64,000 bases of DNA, taken from contig JARGSG010000197.1 in assembly GCA_030374805.1 (NCBI GenBank), positions 62,001 through 126,000 of the forward strand, given 5' to 3'. The position numbers and the translations under genes were made by a program. The stretch is from Gracilaria gracilis (lineage: Eukaryota; Rhodophyta; Florideophyceae; Gracilariales; Gracilariaceae). How positions within the stretch are numbered: position 1 is the stretch's first letter; every line of letters starts with the position of its first letter. The notes beneath the pieces are model-generated. The model saw only the letters and a list, made by a program, of their open reading frames with translations. It ran no database searches and was not told the DNA's origin. This document shows positions 39,255-49,262 of the stretch, piece by piece.

Positions 39255-40274
39255 TTAGTAGAACGCGCAAGGATTTGTATTACCATCTGGATGATATACT
39301 TCAGTCGTCTTTAGTTCCGGACCTCCGCCGCGACCTCCACTACCCGACGCAATGAAAATCTTTCCGCACATACAGTTTGATACCGCTAGCCCCGACCCAT
39401 GTCTCTTTTGCTTCATATTAGCCGTCGTTCTCCACTGCACCCCATCGAAGATGTCAACCCGTGCAAAAGCATCGTTCCGTTCACCACCGGCAATCACCAA
39501 ATGTCCGTCGCAATTCATACCATAAGAAGCGCCCCCCCGTCCCGCAGGAATGGGTGCTTTCATGTCTTGCCACCACCCAGTGCCGTCTTGCTTGAGGTTG
39601 AAGCAAAACGTCTTGCTTTTCGTGGCGGTGAAGAAGCCCTTCACACCTCCGTCCCTTCCGCCGGCCACGCAAATCTTCTTCCAGTTCACCAGCGCACCGC
39701 CCACATGGTCGCGGGCATCTGGAAGGTCTTGCAAATTGGTGACCCATTTGCTGGTGCGAATGTCGTAATAATCTACCCAACCTAGCGAAGTTGCATGCTG
39801 TCCATGCCCGCCGCGATTGCCACCGATGACATAGATTTTCATGTCATACAACACGGCGGCGCCTCCACCACGACGACGGTACTCTGGCAGCCCCGGTCTG
39901 GTGTACCACGAGTTGGTTCTGGTGTTGTATATGTAGATTTTGTCGACGTTTTTCTCGCGGGGAAAGCCACCGGTCCATGCAGATGGAATCCATACTTCGT
40001 CACCGTACGCAACGCATTGCATGTGGTGTAACTGTATGCCTGGACCGGGCCCCTTGTTCCAAGTGCTGGTGGCTGGGTCGAAGATGTCAACTGGTTTATT
40101 GCCACGTCCGCCGATCAAATAGCCCTTCCCTTTCACCATGACAAAGCAGGCTTCATGCCTAGCGGTTGGCAGGGAGCCATCGATGTTCACCGTTTGCCAC
40201 ACGGCCTGCGCGGAGCTGAACGACGCATGCGAAAGAATGCGTAACAGTGTAAGAACGACGAAGAGACGCGGCAT
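39255..40274 (-). CDS. Secreted kelch-repeat protein 1
   Basis: 339 residues from the ATG at 40274. Signal peptide at 1-24 (MPRLFVVLTLLRILSHASFSSA) with cleavage near AQA. The rest is a six-bladed kelch propeller: blades contain ARHEACFV, GYLIGGRGNKPVDIF, IQLHHMQCVAY, YRRRGGGAAVLYDMKIYVIGGNRGGHG, ARDHVGGALV, ICVAGGRDGGV and HLVIAGGERNDAFARVDIF. It shares these blocks with the genes at 42168 and 45783, so the three form a local family, probably from duplication. No galactose-oxidase copper ligands are obvious. Role may be surface or extracellular-matrix binding. Confidence 0.88.
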   Translation of the reverse strand: MPRLFVVLTLLRILSHASFSSAQAVWQTVNIDGSLPTARHEACFVMVKGKGYLIGGRGNKPVDIFDPATSTWNKGPGPGIQLHHMQCVAYGDEVWIPSAWTGGFPREKNVDKIYIYNTRTNSWYTRPGLPEYRRRGGGAAVLYDMKIYVIGGNRGGHGQHATSLGWVDYYDIRTSKWVTNLQDLPDARDHVGGALVNWKKICVAGGRDGGVKGFFTATKSKTFCFNLKQDGTGWWQDMKAPIPAGRGGASYGMNCDGHLVIAGGERNDAFARVDIFDGVQWRTTANMKQKRHGSGLAVSNCMCGKIFIASGSGGRGGGPELKTTEVYHPDGNTNPCAFY

Positions 40275-42167
40275 CACTGAGACTCGGGTAGTTGTGAGCG
40301 CAAGTGGACGAGCGGAGTGGAAAGCGCTCTGAGAAGCGAGGAAGCGTTGGAGACTTGCGAACAAGAGCTGGTGCGGCGCATGATGAGGTCGAATTAAGAA
40401 CAGTTGCTACGCACGTAACCTTACGTGCATACGATGGTTGTTCCGACATGAGGTTGATGACGTGGCCAAGAGATTGACAGAGAAAAGTTGTCTCGACGCG
40501 GCGCACGCGACCAGCGGCGGGGCTACTGGAGAGGAGCAGAAGACATGAATAAGGTTGGTGACAATGTGATGTGGAATGTGAAATTTAGGTTTGGCAATTG
40601 ATGTGTGTGTCGCTTTATGCGAGCTTGCCGAAAATATCGAGCCATCGCAAGAGGTGGGGCGGCAAGCGGGTGGTGGCACATTTGTGGGCTCGTATCGTTA
40701 CATTGAAGAATTGCATGACGCACGGCGTCTACTTTTTGGTGTTGTGAGTGAACGTGCGGCTGAACGATGGGTGGCGGTTGGATGCGGCGGTGAGACGGTG
40801 AGACGGTGAGACGGGGGACTCTCACACGAGCGCCATCGGAGTTTGCGGACAGGGGCGCAGTTTGAGGGGCTTGTTAGCACAGGCAGCAGAATGACAGAGA
40901 GAGAGAGTGACGACGAGAACATGACGATGCGTTGGCAGCGTCGCATGGAACGGACAAACTTGAGCAGCAGGTGGAGAGCGCTTGCACGCAAGCGCGAACG
41001 AGCTGGAGCTCGATCGAGATGCAATCGCGCGCAGAGCTGCGAGGCGAGATGCTGATGGGCGAGATGCTCGCCCATCAGCGGTGAGTGAACTAGTCTAACT
41101 TTATCTGCACTGTGGTATCTATGATAGGTCAAAAAAAAACGTGAAGCTGACGGTGCGTTGGGACGGCACGGAATGGATTTCACACGCGCCGTGCGCGTGC
41201 ATCGCGACGCTGGCGGCACACGCGGCGCACGTATGACACGTGAGTGGTACGCGCGAACGCTGTATGAGCGTAACTTTAACCACGGCGTGTGTTGACCGCG
41301 AGCGCGCGCTCTTGTTGTGTTCAGTGATGTTCAGCAGTTGCCGCTGAACTTGCGGCAGCCGCACTGCCTCGGCGCCTGGAGTGGTCGAACCGAATTTACA
41401 AGGTTTACAGAAATACTACGCTGAATTCGACTGCGTTCAGACTCGGCGGACCGGCAGATGTGTTGTTGCCAAATCGCCAATATGATAATGTTCACCTCTT
41501 GCAAGCAATTGTGATAGGCGACTGATGATCTCATCAAGCACCAAATTCACCAAACTTAACGTAAACCTGCTTAGCAGGTGCGGACTTGTAACCTTACACA
41601 TCCGAACTTTACACTACACACGCGATGTCATGCATTTGAATAGCCTCGACACGTGTTTACGCTGTGGCTGACACCTCTCGCCGCGCACGTGCGTCACGTG
41701 TGCACACGCATGTGATCCTCCCACAAACGGCAACGGTGATGAAGGGCACTCAACGCGAACGTTAAAGCGCGTTTTGAGTCAAACGGGCGTGCTGCAGCGG
41801 CTGTTGCTGCTGCGTGGCTGCCCTTCTTGTAGATACCATTTCTTCATCGCCACCACTGTTGCGTTATCCCCTTGAAACGCGCGCGACGTGAGCCGTCACT
41901 GTTGTTCGCTTTCGGCCACGTAAACGTAACGCACGTCCTTCATGTGTCTACGTGCTTGCGTGCTCCGCTGTGCCCGCTTCCCAAGCGCAGAATCTCAACC
42001 ATATCAGAATCGCTTCCTTTCGTCTGCTTCGTCTTCCGTCATAGCTGACGTTTTTATTCTTGGTACAAAAGCTGCTACCGAGGCAGAAGCTGTCTCCTCC
42101 AGCTGCCACCTTCAAGCTTCCCGCCGTGTACGCATTGCCGCGCTGAACATCTTGTTTGCTGCTCGTC
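40275..42167. other. Long divergent region between two kelch genes
   Basis: 1.9 kb shared upstream region. An 8-bp GGTGAGAC unit is repeated three times at about 40789-40814, and a GATGGGCGAGATGCTCGCCCATC hairpin, given here by its arms GATGGGCGAG (41053) and CTCGCCCATC (41068). No gene supported. Confidence 0.45.
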
Positions 42168-43814
42168 ATGGCCGCCATGCCTCGTTCCGTACCCGTCTTC
42201 GTCGCCCTTTTGCTGGCACTCGTGTGCGCGTCCCACGCCGTTACCATGCCGCACCCGAACATCGTAAGCGTGGACTTGCCCACCGTCGTGCACGCTGATG
42301 GAGTCGCGGATCCTACGTGCGCGCGCGGTATCGCCAATGAAGAGGTGTGCTGTGCGCCGTCGTGCGGAACCTGTGGCGGCTCTGGCTGTCACTTGAGACC
42401 GGGAGGCAGCTGGGCTTGTTGCATGGGTACAATTCGCAGACGGGGACGTAATTGTAACTTTACTGGATACCCTTGTTCCAATCCGGATGGACTCGGTACC
42501 ACTAGCCCGCCCACTACTACTGCGGCTACCACCACCGTGCCTCCGACTACCACTATGGCCACCACCACCATGCCTCCAACTACCACTATGGCCACCACCA
42601 CCATGCCTCCGACAACCACTATGGCCACCACCACCATGCCTCCGACAACCACTATGGCCACCACCACCATGCCTCCGACTACCACTATGGCCACCACCAC
42701 CATGCCTCCGACCACCACTATGGCCACCACCACCATGCCTCCGACCACCACTATGGCCACCACCACCATGCCTCCGACTACCACTATGGCCACTACCATG
42801 CCCCCGACTACTACGATGGCCACTACCATGCCTCCGACCACCACTGCGGCCACCGCGCCACCATCCACAAACCCGGTATGGCACACGGTGTCCATCTCGA
42901 GAGGAGCATTGACTCCCCGTCACGAGGCGTGTTTCGTGTGGTCCAACGGCAAGGGCTACCTTCTGGGCGGGCGCGGCGTCAAGCCAGTGGACATTTTCAA
43001 CCCCGTCGATAACTCGTGGAGCCAGGGTCGAAGCCCAGGTATCCAGCTGCACCACATGCAATGCGTGGCCTACAAGAACAAGATCTACATCGTGTCCGCA
43101 TGGACGGGCGGCTTCCCGAAGGAAACGAATGCGGATAAGATCTATATCTACGACATTGGCTCCAACTCTTGGTCCACCAAGCCGGGCCTGCCTGAAGGTA
43201 GACGTCGCGGCGGCTCTGCTTCTGTACTGTACGACGATAAGATCTACGTGGTGGCCGGAAACAGAGGCGGGCACGGAAGCCATGCCACCACTCTGGGCTG
43301 GATGGATTACTACGACTTGAACACTGGAATGTGGGTGACGGACTTGCCCACCATGCCCGAAGCACGGGACCATGTTGGAGGATCGGTGGTGAACGGCAAC
43401 AAACTGTGCATTGCAGGTGGGAGAAACGGCGGCGTTTCAGGTTTCTTCACAGCAACTATCGCAAGCACATACTGTTTCTCGTTCTCAACTGGCAAATGGC
43501 AGAACATGAACGCGCCAATCCCGGCTCCGAGGGCGGGCGCCAGTTACGGAACGACGTGTGCGGGACACATGATGATTGCAGGAGGGGAACGAACTGATGC
43601 GTTCTCGCAGGTTGATGTGTTTAACGGCAGCGGGTGGACAACTGTGGCCAGCCTTCAACAGAAGCGACATGGCTCCGGATTGGGCGTGAGCGCGTGTTCC
43701 TGTGGTCAGATCTTCATCGCGTCTGGGAGTGGACGGAAGGGAGGATCTCCCGAGTTACCATCCACGGAGGTGTTCCTGCCGACTGGCAACGCGGCGCGCT
43801 GCGCAGTTTACTAA
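42168..43814 (+). CDS. Secreted kelch protein 2 with Cys-rich domain and Thr/Pro mucin-like repeat
   Basis: 548 residues from the ATG at 42168. Signal peptide 1-25 (VPVFVALLLALVCASHA). A ten-Cys domain follows at about 50-105 (EEVCCAPSCGTCGGSGC, WACCMG, NCNFTGYPC). Next, a Thr/Pro stalk has seven perfect TTTMATTTMPP units with flanking variants, likely heavily O-glycosylated. The C-terminal 320 residues are a kelch propeller closely matching the 39255 gene (ARHEACFVWSNGKGYLLGGRG, IQLHHMQCVAY, GRRRGGSASVLYDDKIYVVAGNRGGHG). This is a modular extracellular or wall protein. The stalk DNA is open in many frames, which explains long antisense frames there. Confidence 0.9.
   Translation: MAAMPRSVPVFVALLLALVCASHAVTMPHPNIVSVDLPTVVHADGVADPTCARGIANEEVCCAPSCGTCGGSGCHLRPGGSWACCMGTIRRRGRNCNFTGYPCSNPDGLGTTSPPTTTAATTTVPPTTTMATTTMPPTTTMATTTMPPTTTMATTTMPPTTTMATTTMPPTTTMATTTMPPTTTMATTTMPPTTTMATTTMPPTTTMATTMPPTTTMATTMPPTTTAATAPPSTNPVWHTVSISRGALTPRHEACFVWSNGKGYLLGGRGVKPVDIFNPVDNSWSQGRSPGIQLHHMQCVAYKNKIYIVSAWTGGFPKETNADKIYIYDIGSNSWSTKPGLPEGRRRGGSASVLYDDKIYVVAGNRGGHGSHATTLGWMDYYDLNTGMWVTDLPTMPEARDHVGGSVVNGNKLCIAGGRNGGVSGFFTATIASTYCFSFSTGKWQNMNAPIPAPRAGASYGTTCAGHMMIAGGERTDAFSQVDVFNGSGWTTVASLQQKRHGSGLGVSACSCGQIFIASGSGRKGGSPELPSTEVFLPTGNAARCAVY
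42502..42868. repeat. 33-bp coding minisatellite
   Basis: Seven near-identical 33-bp units (TTTMATTTMPP) plus shorter 30-bp variants (TTTMATTMPP) at the 3' side, inside kelch gene 2. Units differ mainly at third codon positions. Confidence 0.95.
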
Positions 43815-44617
43815 TAGCGTTGATTTTAACTAGTTGTTTGTAAAGTTTACATCCATAACGAGAGGTGTATGTGGATGACGTGATGTGTATCTATCTACGT
43901 GTACACTACGAGCGCGCCGTGACATGCGTAACTTTATCTCTAGAGATAGGGGCGTGAACTGCGCGGTGAATCTGGGCGGTTGTGCAAGAATATATATATA
44001 TGACTGTTGACGTTGGCGGCGTGGCAAGATCGAAACGTGGAACGCGTGTTGCACCGAGCCACGTATCGGCACGTATCGGCACGTATCGGCACGTATTGGC
44101 ACGTCTCGCCACGCCTCGCCACGTATCGGCACGTCTCGGCGCGTATCGCCACGTATGTGTGACGAGTCATTCCCCAACCGTGCTCGTTGCCGTCCACGTG
44201 AAGCGGAATATCAAGTTTACTGCCACGAAACTGTAAATAGGAGGGAAGAGCGGCGCGAGCACTTTGCGCGGGCAGCAAGCGTTGCAACGGAATGCGCCGC
44301 GCCATCGTCGTCCCGGGGCAAATGGCGCTGGCATAAGATAGATAGAGATAGGTTCGCCGTCAGTGCTCTTTTATCACTTGGGCGAACGCTGCGGGGTGGC
44401 TGCCCATGTATGGCACGTATCGCGGCGATGCGCCGGCTTCCTGAAACTGTACAAAGGCGCGATGCGATACGCTGTGGCTGTACAAACAGCGCGTGCGAAA
44501 ACGGAAAGGTGGTTGCGTCGGCATCGATGAAGCTTTCCTCGATGTGCGCTCGACGGCGCTCAAGTAGCTCGCACACGTACTTGAGAGAGAGAAATTGATA
44601 CAAGGCGGTGTGTACTA
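43815..44617. other. Convergent intergenic with phased 10-bp repeat
   Basis: 803 bp. Holds ATATATATATG at about 43992, the 10-bp repeat at 44061-44156 and GATAGATAGAGATAG at about 44337. No gene. Confidence 0.6.
44061..44156. repeat. Exactly phased 10-bp tandem repeat
   Basis: About 9.6 units of ACGTATCGGC with no indels; variants include ACGTCTCGCC and GCGTATCGCC. Confidence 0.95.
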
Positions 44618-45106
44618 CTAGTAGATGCGTAACACGGCAACCAAGATACAGAGCAACACAAGGAGCAGTAGGCCCAGCGATCGGCCGTACCGAAACCAGC
44701 GGCCGTCCACGGCGGGGAAGCACTTGCTGACGCAGTTTCTCGCGAACAGCCTCACGAGCAGCACGGGTGGTACCACGCCCACGAACACGCCGAGTGCAAA
44801 CGAAGCGCAAGGCGACGCTTTGTCGGAGGCGGCATCACTCACATCGCCCACAAGCTTGATGTGCTTGTCGCTCTTGGCGTGCACGTCGCTCTTGGCGTCC
44901 ACCTCGCTGGTATCATCGCTTTGTTTCTCGCTGTCACTGCCAGTGTTGGTCGCTGCTTGCAAGTAAACGGGCTCCGGAACGGTAGGAGTAAGCGCACACA
45001 TCAACCGACTCGACGCAGCCTTGTCATCAACTTCGAACGTAACCGCTTCAATACTGAGCCCGCCGTGCAACGAGATGGCGCGCAAAGCACCCGATTCGGC
45101 GTCCAT
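44618..45106 (-). CDS. Small two-TM membrane protein, unknown
   Basis: 162 residues from the ATG at 45106. The first 90 residues are soluble, Asp/Ser/Lys-rich, with a repeated DAKSDVHAKSDKH stretch. Two C-terminal hydrophobic segments follow: ASFALGVFVGVVPPVLLVRLF and SLGLLLLVLLCILVAVL. No family recognised. A TATATAAAC element lies about 27-35 bp before the ATG (45133-45141), which supports transcription and a very short leader. Confidence 0.6.
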   Translation of the reverse strand: MDAESGALRAISLHGGLSIEAVTFEVDDKAASSRLMCALTPTVPEPVYLQAATNTGSDSEKQSDDTSEVDAKSDVHAKSDKHIKLVGDVSDAASDKASPCASFALGVFVGVVPPVLLVRLFARNCVSKCFPAVDGRWFRYGRSLGLLLLVLLCILVAVLRIY

Positions 45107-45782
45107 GGCCGTCCCAGATGCGCGCCGGCATAAAGTTTATATACAACAAACAAATGCTGCGAAGCGGTGGCTGCCGCACGCGCGCGCGAACCGCACAGCG
45201 TCCAAAAGCGCTGCGTCGCTCGCGCTAATGAGAGCGCCTTTCAGCAACGCGCCGCGGTAAGCAGCAGCTGGTGGAACGCGCCAATGAGCGCGCGTGTTTT
45301 GGGCGAGCACGTGTCGTACACATACACGTATTGATTGACTGAGCGCGCGTGGCTGTTTTGGCCAATTTTTGGACGACCGCGCTCGCGCCGCGCTGACGAT
45401 ACGTCATGTGTGCCTGACCATTTGCCATTGTTGTATCTAGCCAGGTCCGCTACACGCGCCTGTCATCAGTCGCGCCAGCAAAGGCAACCGTGTCGAGGAG
45501 TCGCTTCGTCAAGGTGGATAACGTCACATACAAGGGTATAACTCTCTAGATAGATACGTCGCTCCCCTTCGTGAACGGTCAAAGGTTAAAAAGTTGGAGG
45601 CGTTTGTCAATTGCATCTGTCCTTCTTTATGCCTTCTAACCTTCTTCATGTTCAGATGCCACTTCTACATAGTATCAGAGAACATCTTCGGGTAAAGCTC
45701 ATGCACATGAAACAAACATACAGCCCCCGTCCTGCTCTCTACACCACAAATATGTTCAGATGTGCTCGCTTCCTTCCCTCAT
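45107..45782. other. Intergenic, kelch 3 to small membrane protein
   Basis: 676 bp. TATATAAAC (minus) at 45133-45141 for the small membrane-protein gene; CTAGATAGATAC at 45545. No gene. Confidence 0.45.
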
Positions 45783-47420
45783 TCAAACGCACGCCCTCAC
45801 AATTCCGTCCTCGCTCCAAACATCTGTCGTGCTCACCTCAGGTCCACCACCCAGACCAGCCGAACCAGACGGCACGTAAATATGTCCACACTCACAAGAC
45901 GTGATCGCAAGCCCTGAGCCGTGCCGAGCACTCGTCATGTAAGTCGCCTCTTCGAAACTATTCGTCTCTTCCCTAAATAGGTCCACTCTGTCAAACGCCT
46001 GTCCAACAGTGTTCTCAACCGTCTTTCCTTCCCCGCCAGCAATCATCAACAGCCCGCTGCATGTCGTGCCTACCATAGTGCCTCCTCTCGCCACTGGCAG
46101 AGCTGCCTTTTCTTCCCATGCGCCAGTGCCAAAGTTGTAGCAGTCAATCGGACCCACGTTGGCGTTCCAAAAGTCAGCCTGTCCGCCATCACGTCCACCA
46201 CCCACGCACAGCTTGCCGTTCACCATCGCGCCCGTCGTGTGGTCTCTGGCGTTCGGCGCGGGCGCCAGAGCTGTCCAGGAGTCCGTCATTGGGTCGTACA
46301 CATCAAACAGCCCGGTGGAAATCGCATGAGGCCCATGTCCGCCAATAGCGCCGTGCGACATGTACATCTTCCCTTCGTGAAGAACAAACGCACCGCCACC
46401 GCGACGACGTCCCTCGTCCAAGCCGGACTTCTGCACCCACGAGTCGCTCGCAATGTCGTACACCCACATCACTTCATGCTCCTTCTCCATTGGGAACTGT
46501 CCGTACCAACTGCCGCCAATCCAGATTTGCTTCTGGTAGTACACGCATTGCATGTGATTCACCTCCACCGGCGGTCCGCTCTTTGAGCTCCATGTCTTGG
46601 TGAGGGGGTCGTATACGCTAATGTCTTTCTTTCCTCTTCCTCCCAGCGCGTACACCAGGCCGTCGGCGAACAACGCGCACGCCTCATGTCTCGCTGTCGG
46701 CGCGCCAGAGTTGTATTCAACGTTTGTCCAAACGCCTGTTGTACCAGTGGCAGCTACGTCCACAGGGGCAGGTGGCGGCGGTGCTACCACCTCGACGGCA
46801 GCGGCGACCGGTGTCGGAGCTGCAGCGCCCATAGGCATCGGAGTTGGAGTCGCACCATTCACAGTATTCCACAGCACGCTTGAAGCTCCTTCTCCCTCGA
46901 TGACAATGCCGCTGAGCATTGGGTTTTCAACCACTGGGTCGAGAGTAATGGAGATGTAACCGTCGAGAGAAGCAATGTCGAGTTTCTGGAGAAAGTATGG
47001 TTCGAACAGCTTCCCCCCGGCGAGTGACCACACATCAATACCCTTGTCAAGTGCTTCGCCATTAATGTAGAGGTCCATGATGCGTCCTCCCGCCCTGGCA
47101 GCTCCGTCAAATTGCTCCATAAACATGAGACCGACCTTGAAGGTGCCATCTGGTACTGGGAAACGATACGTTAAAGAACCCCCCTCCGCGTAACGGTGGG
47201 AGCGATAAACTTCGCCCCATGGTATGGCTGGTGGTACGAAACCGGGGTCGATATATGACTGAACAATCCCAGTGCTCTGCTCATAGAAATAAGCCTCATC
47301 TTTCAAGAAGCCGATGTCCAGTAGTTCGCCGCCACCGACATTTGTTTTGATGAAGTTGTTGCCGTCGTTTCCTAATGCAATGGATAGTATTGCGCTGAGC
47401 AACAGCAAACAAATCTTCAT
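45783..47420 (-). CDS. Secreted malectin-kelch protein
   Basis: 545 residues from the ATG at 47420. Signal peptide 1-17 (MKICLLLLSAILSIALG). Residues about 22-175 look like a malectin carbohydrate-binding domain (KTNVGGGELL, EVYRSHRYAEGG, TYRFPVPDGTFKVGLMFMEQF, FDIYINGE-like MDLYINGEALDKGID, ITLDPVVENPMLSGIVIEG). An Ala/Pro linker (180-225) leads to a kelch propeller related to the other two (ARHEACALFADGLVYALGGRG, VNHMQCVYYQ, GRRRGGGAFVLHEGKMYM, ARDHTTGAMV, RHGSGLAITSCECGHIYVPSGS). It likely binds cell-surface glycans. A GTACGT donor at 47515 and AG sites just before the ATG suggest a 5'-leader intron. Confidence 0.87.
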   Translation of the reverse strand: MKICLLLLSAILSIALGNDGNNFIKTNVGGGELLDIGFLKDEAYFYEQSTGIVQSYIDPGFVPPAIPWGEVYRSHRYAEGGSLTYRFPVPDGTFKVGLMFMEQFDGAARAGGRIMDLYINGEALDKGIDVWSLAGGKLFEPYFLQKLDIASLDGYISITLDPVVENPMLSGIVIEGEGASSVLWNTVNGATPTPMPMGAAAPTPVAAAVEVVAPPPPAPVDVAATGTTGVWTNVEYNSGAPTARHEACALFADGLVYALGGRGKKDISVYDPLTKTWSSKSGPPVEVNHMQCVYYQKQIWIGGSWYGQFPMEKEHEVMWVYDIASDSWVQKSGLDEGRRRGGGAFVLHEGKMYMSHGAIGGHGPHAISTGLFDVYDPMTDSWTALAPAPNARDHTTGAMVNGKLCVGGGRDGGQADFWNANVGPIDCYNFGTGAWEEKAALPVARGGTMVGTTCSGLLMIAGGEGKTVENTVGQAFDRVDLFREETNSFEEATYMTSARHGSGLAITSCECGHIYVPSGSAGLGGGPEVSTTDVWSEDGIVRACV

Positions 47421-48397
47421 GTTGCTGTGTACTGTTGGGTGGTACTCAGGGAGACCCGAAAGAGCACTTCATCCCTATCACTCACAAAAGCTGAAGCTTG
47501 TTTTGGAGCATGTAACGTACCCTTTTTTCCAGAGCTGCTAACATTCTCGTCCGGGTCCCGTTATTTCGGGGTGTGCTCGCGTCAAGCAAGGTTGCGCTGG
47601 AGAGAGTGAATGTTTCCTCTAAATGGGCCACTGAGTTGGCCCATTCGTCCAAAGCTTTAAACCTTCCGCCGTGAAACGATGAACGTTTCGTAGACGGTTT
47701 GTGGGACACTGCAGTTGCAATGCTCTGAGCCGCCACGTGAAAAAGCTTGTAGTCAGTCTGATGATAGCATGTATTGACGTCAAACCAACGGCCCGGGAAG
47801 GGTTGATTCTACGTCCCACATGGCGCAGTATCCTACGTCACAACTAAAGGTTATCCTTTCCTGCGGTTCTTCCCGCGGTTCTGCTTGTTTTGGCCTTATT
47901 AGAAGACAAGAAGAGTCGCAGTCGAAACGAAGGAAAATTCTGACCTGCCCATGTATGTTTGGCATTCCCTTACAAAGGTATGGATACGTTCCACACGGCA
48001 CGTGGCGCCAATCCGGAAACTAGAGCCCTGCTTCGCAACCATAGATAACCCAACTCCGTTATATTTAGATAGGCTTCGGCCGTTTATGTTCTTCTCATGA
48101 AAGGCCAATTCAGCAGTTTCGCCAATTCTGTTTTACGCACAAGAGTATGAACATCCGCACGCTCCTTTCTGGTTGAATTCTGCTTTCTGGACACTGCGAC
48201 CGATACTGCAGTAATTTCTTTCGTTTGCCCATTCCACATACTGAAGATTTGAACACGTTATCCAGGCCTGAAGTTATCTTTTGACTCAACTATCATTCTA
48301 GAGTCATCGATAGGAAATTACCCCCTGCGAAACGAAGGTAGAAGCACCTCATTGCAAAAGAGAGAGAAAGAGAAACATCTGCTTCTTGAGGATTTCT

Positions 48398-48470
48398 TAT
48401 TCTTCTTTACTGTGACCAACAATTTGTGTGCAAGAGTTCCGTACTACTAAACCGTAGAAAACTTCAGGAG
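48398..48470 (-). mobile_element. Possible retroelement 3' tail, copy D
   Basis: Minus strand ends GGTCACAGTAAAGAAGAA, as copies A-C do, but no coding end is present. Confidence 0.35.
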
Positions 48471-48487
48471 AAGTGTTCTCAGGAGGA

Positions 48488-48805
48488 ATACTTCTTCTTT
48501 ACTATGGTCAGCCGCCCCTGATTTCGAGGCGGCAGTAGTTCTATCTAGAGATAGTTCTCTCTCTTCAAGAAGGTCAAAAACCGTGACGGCCATCCCTTAA
48601 TCATAACTAACAACGACTTGTCTTTTCGTTCTCTAACTGTCGGTAGCACAGCGCATTGACCTGCGTTGGTAAGAGCGCACCGAAAAAGTACATGTTCTAC
48701 GTCTTTCTTGACTGCCGTTCCACATTCACAACGCGTAACTTTTCCGTTGAGGTATGAGCTAACCGGGTGCAGCGTTGGAACGTGTGTAGTGGCAAACTGC
48801 GCCAA
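48488..48805 (-). mobile_element. Non-LTR retroelement 3' end, copy B, with reverse-transcriptase C-terminal zinc motif
   Basis: Minus frame 48805-48545 reads NGKVTRCECGTAVKKDVEHVLFRC, a C-x-C...EH-x4-C pattern typical of LINE polymerase C termini, then FLTFLKRENYL and TAG. A 55-nt tail ends GTAAAGAAGAA. 5' truncation is as expected for target-primed insertion. Confidence 0.7.
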
Positions 48806-49171
48806 TGTGACCTCGGACCGCCGTATGTTAGGAGGAATACATTGCTTGCACCACGAATGAGGGGCTGCATTTTATATTCATTGCAATGATGAACAAGTAC
48901 CTGTAACGATTCGCACTGATTTAATGCCCGTAAGAGACATTCTCATCATGTTTTTTTCCTAGGATCATCTTCTTATGCGGGGCAACAGTTTCCTATCACT
49001 AAAAATTGTAGACCCGTTTCAATGACTACTGAAGATTAACACATGAATCACCCTGGCTGACTACTCCGCTCGACAAGTAGTCAACAGAATTAGTCATAGC
49101 GTATAGTAGGGTGCTATTCGCAAGTCGGCTAGCGAAGGAGCCGATATGCGGCGATAGATCTTGTTCTTCTT

Positions 49172-49262
49172 CTTTATTTGGACTACGTGTTCTACTTCCT
49201 AACACAACAGAGCTCTATCTATAGATAGTTCTCTCTCCTCAAAAAGGCCAGAATCTTCTTCG
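49172..49262 (-). mobile_element. Non-LTR retroelement 3' end, copy C
   Basis: Minus frame reads KILAFLRRENYL then TAG (49219), with a tail ending AAATAAAGAAGAA. Matches copies A and B in coding end and terminus. Confidence 0.6.

Noticed and set aside
42075-43373. Long minus-strand frame with HGGGGHSGG repeats across kelch gene 2
   Set aside because: It is the antisense shadow of the Thr/Pro minisatellite; the plus frame has a signal peptide, Cys domain and kelch blocks.
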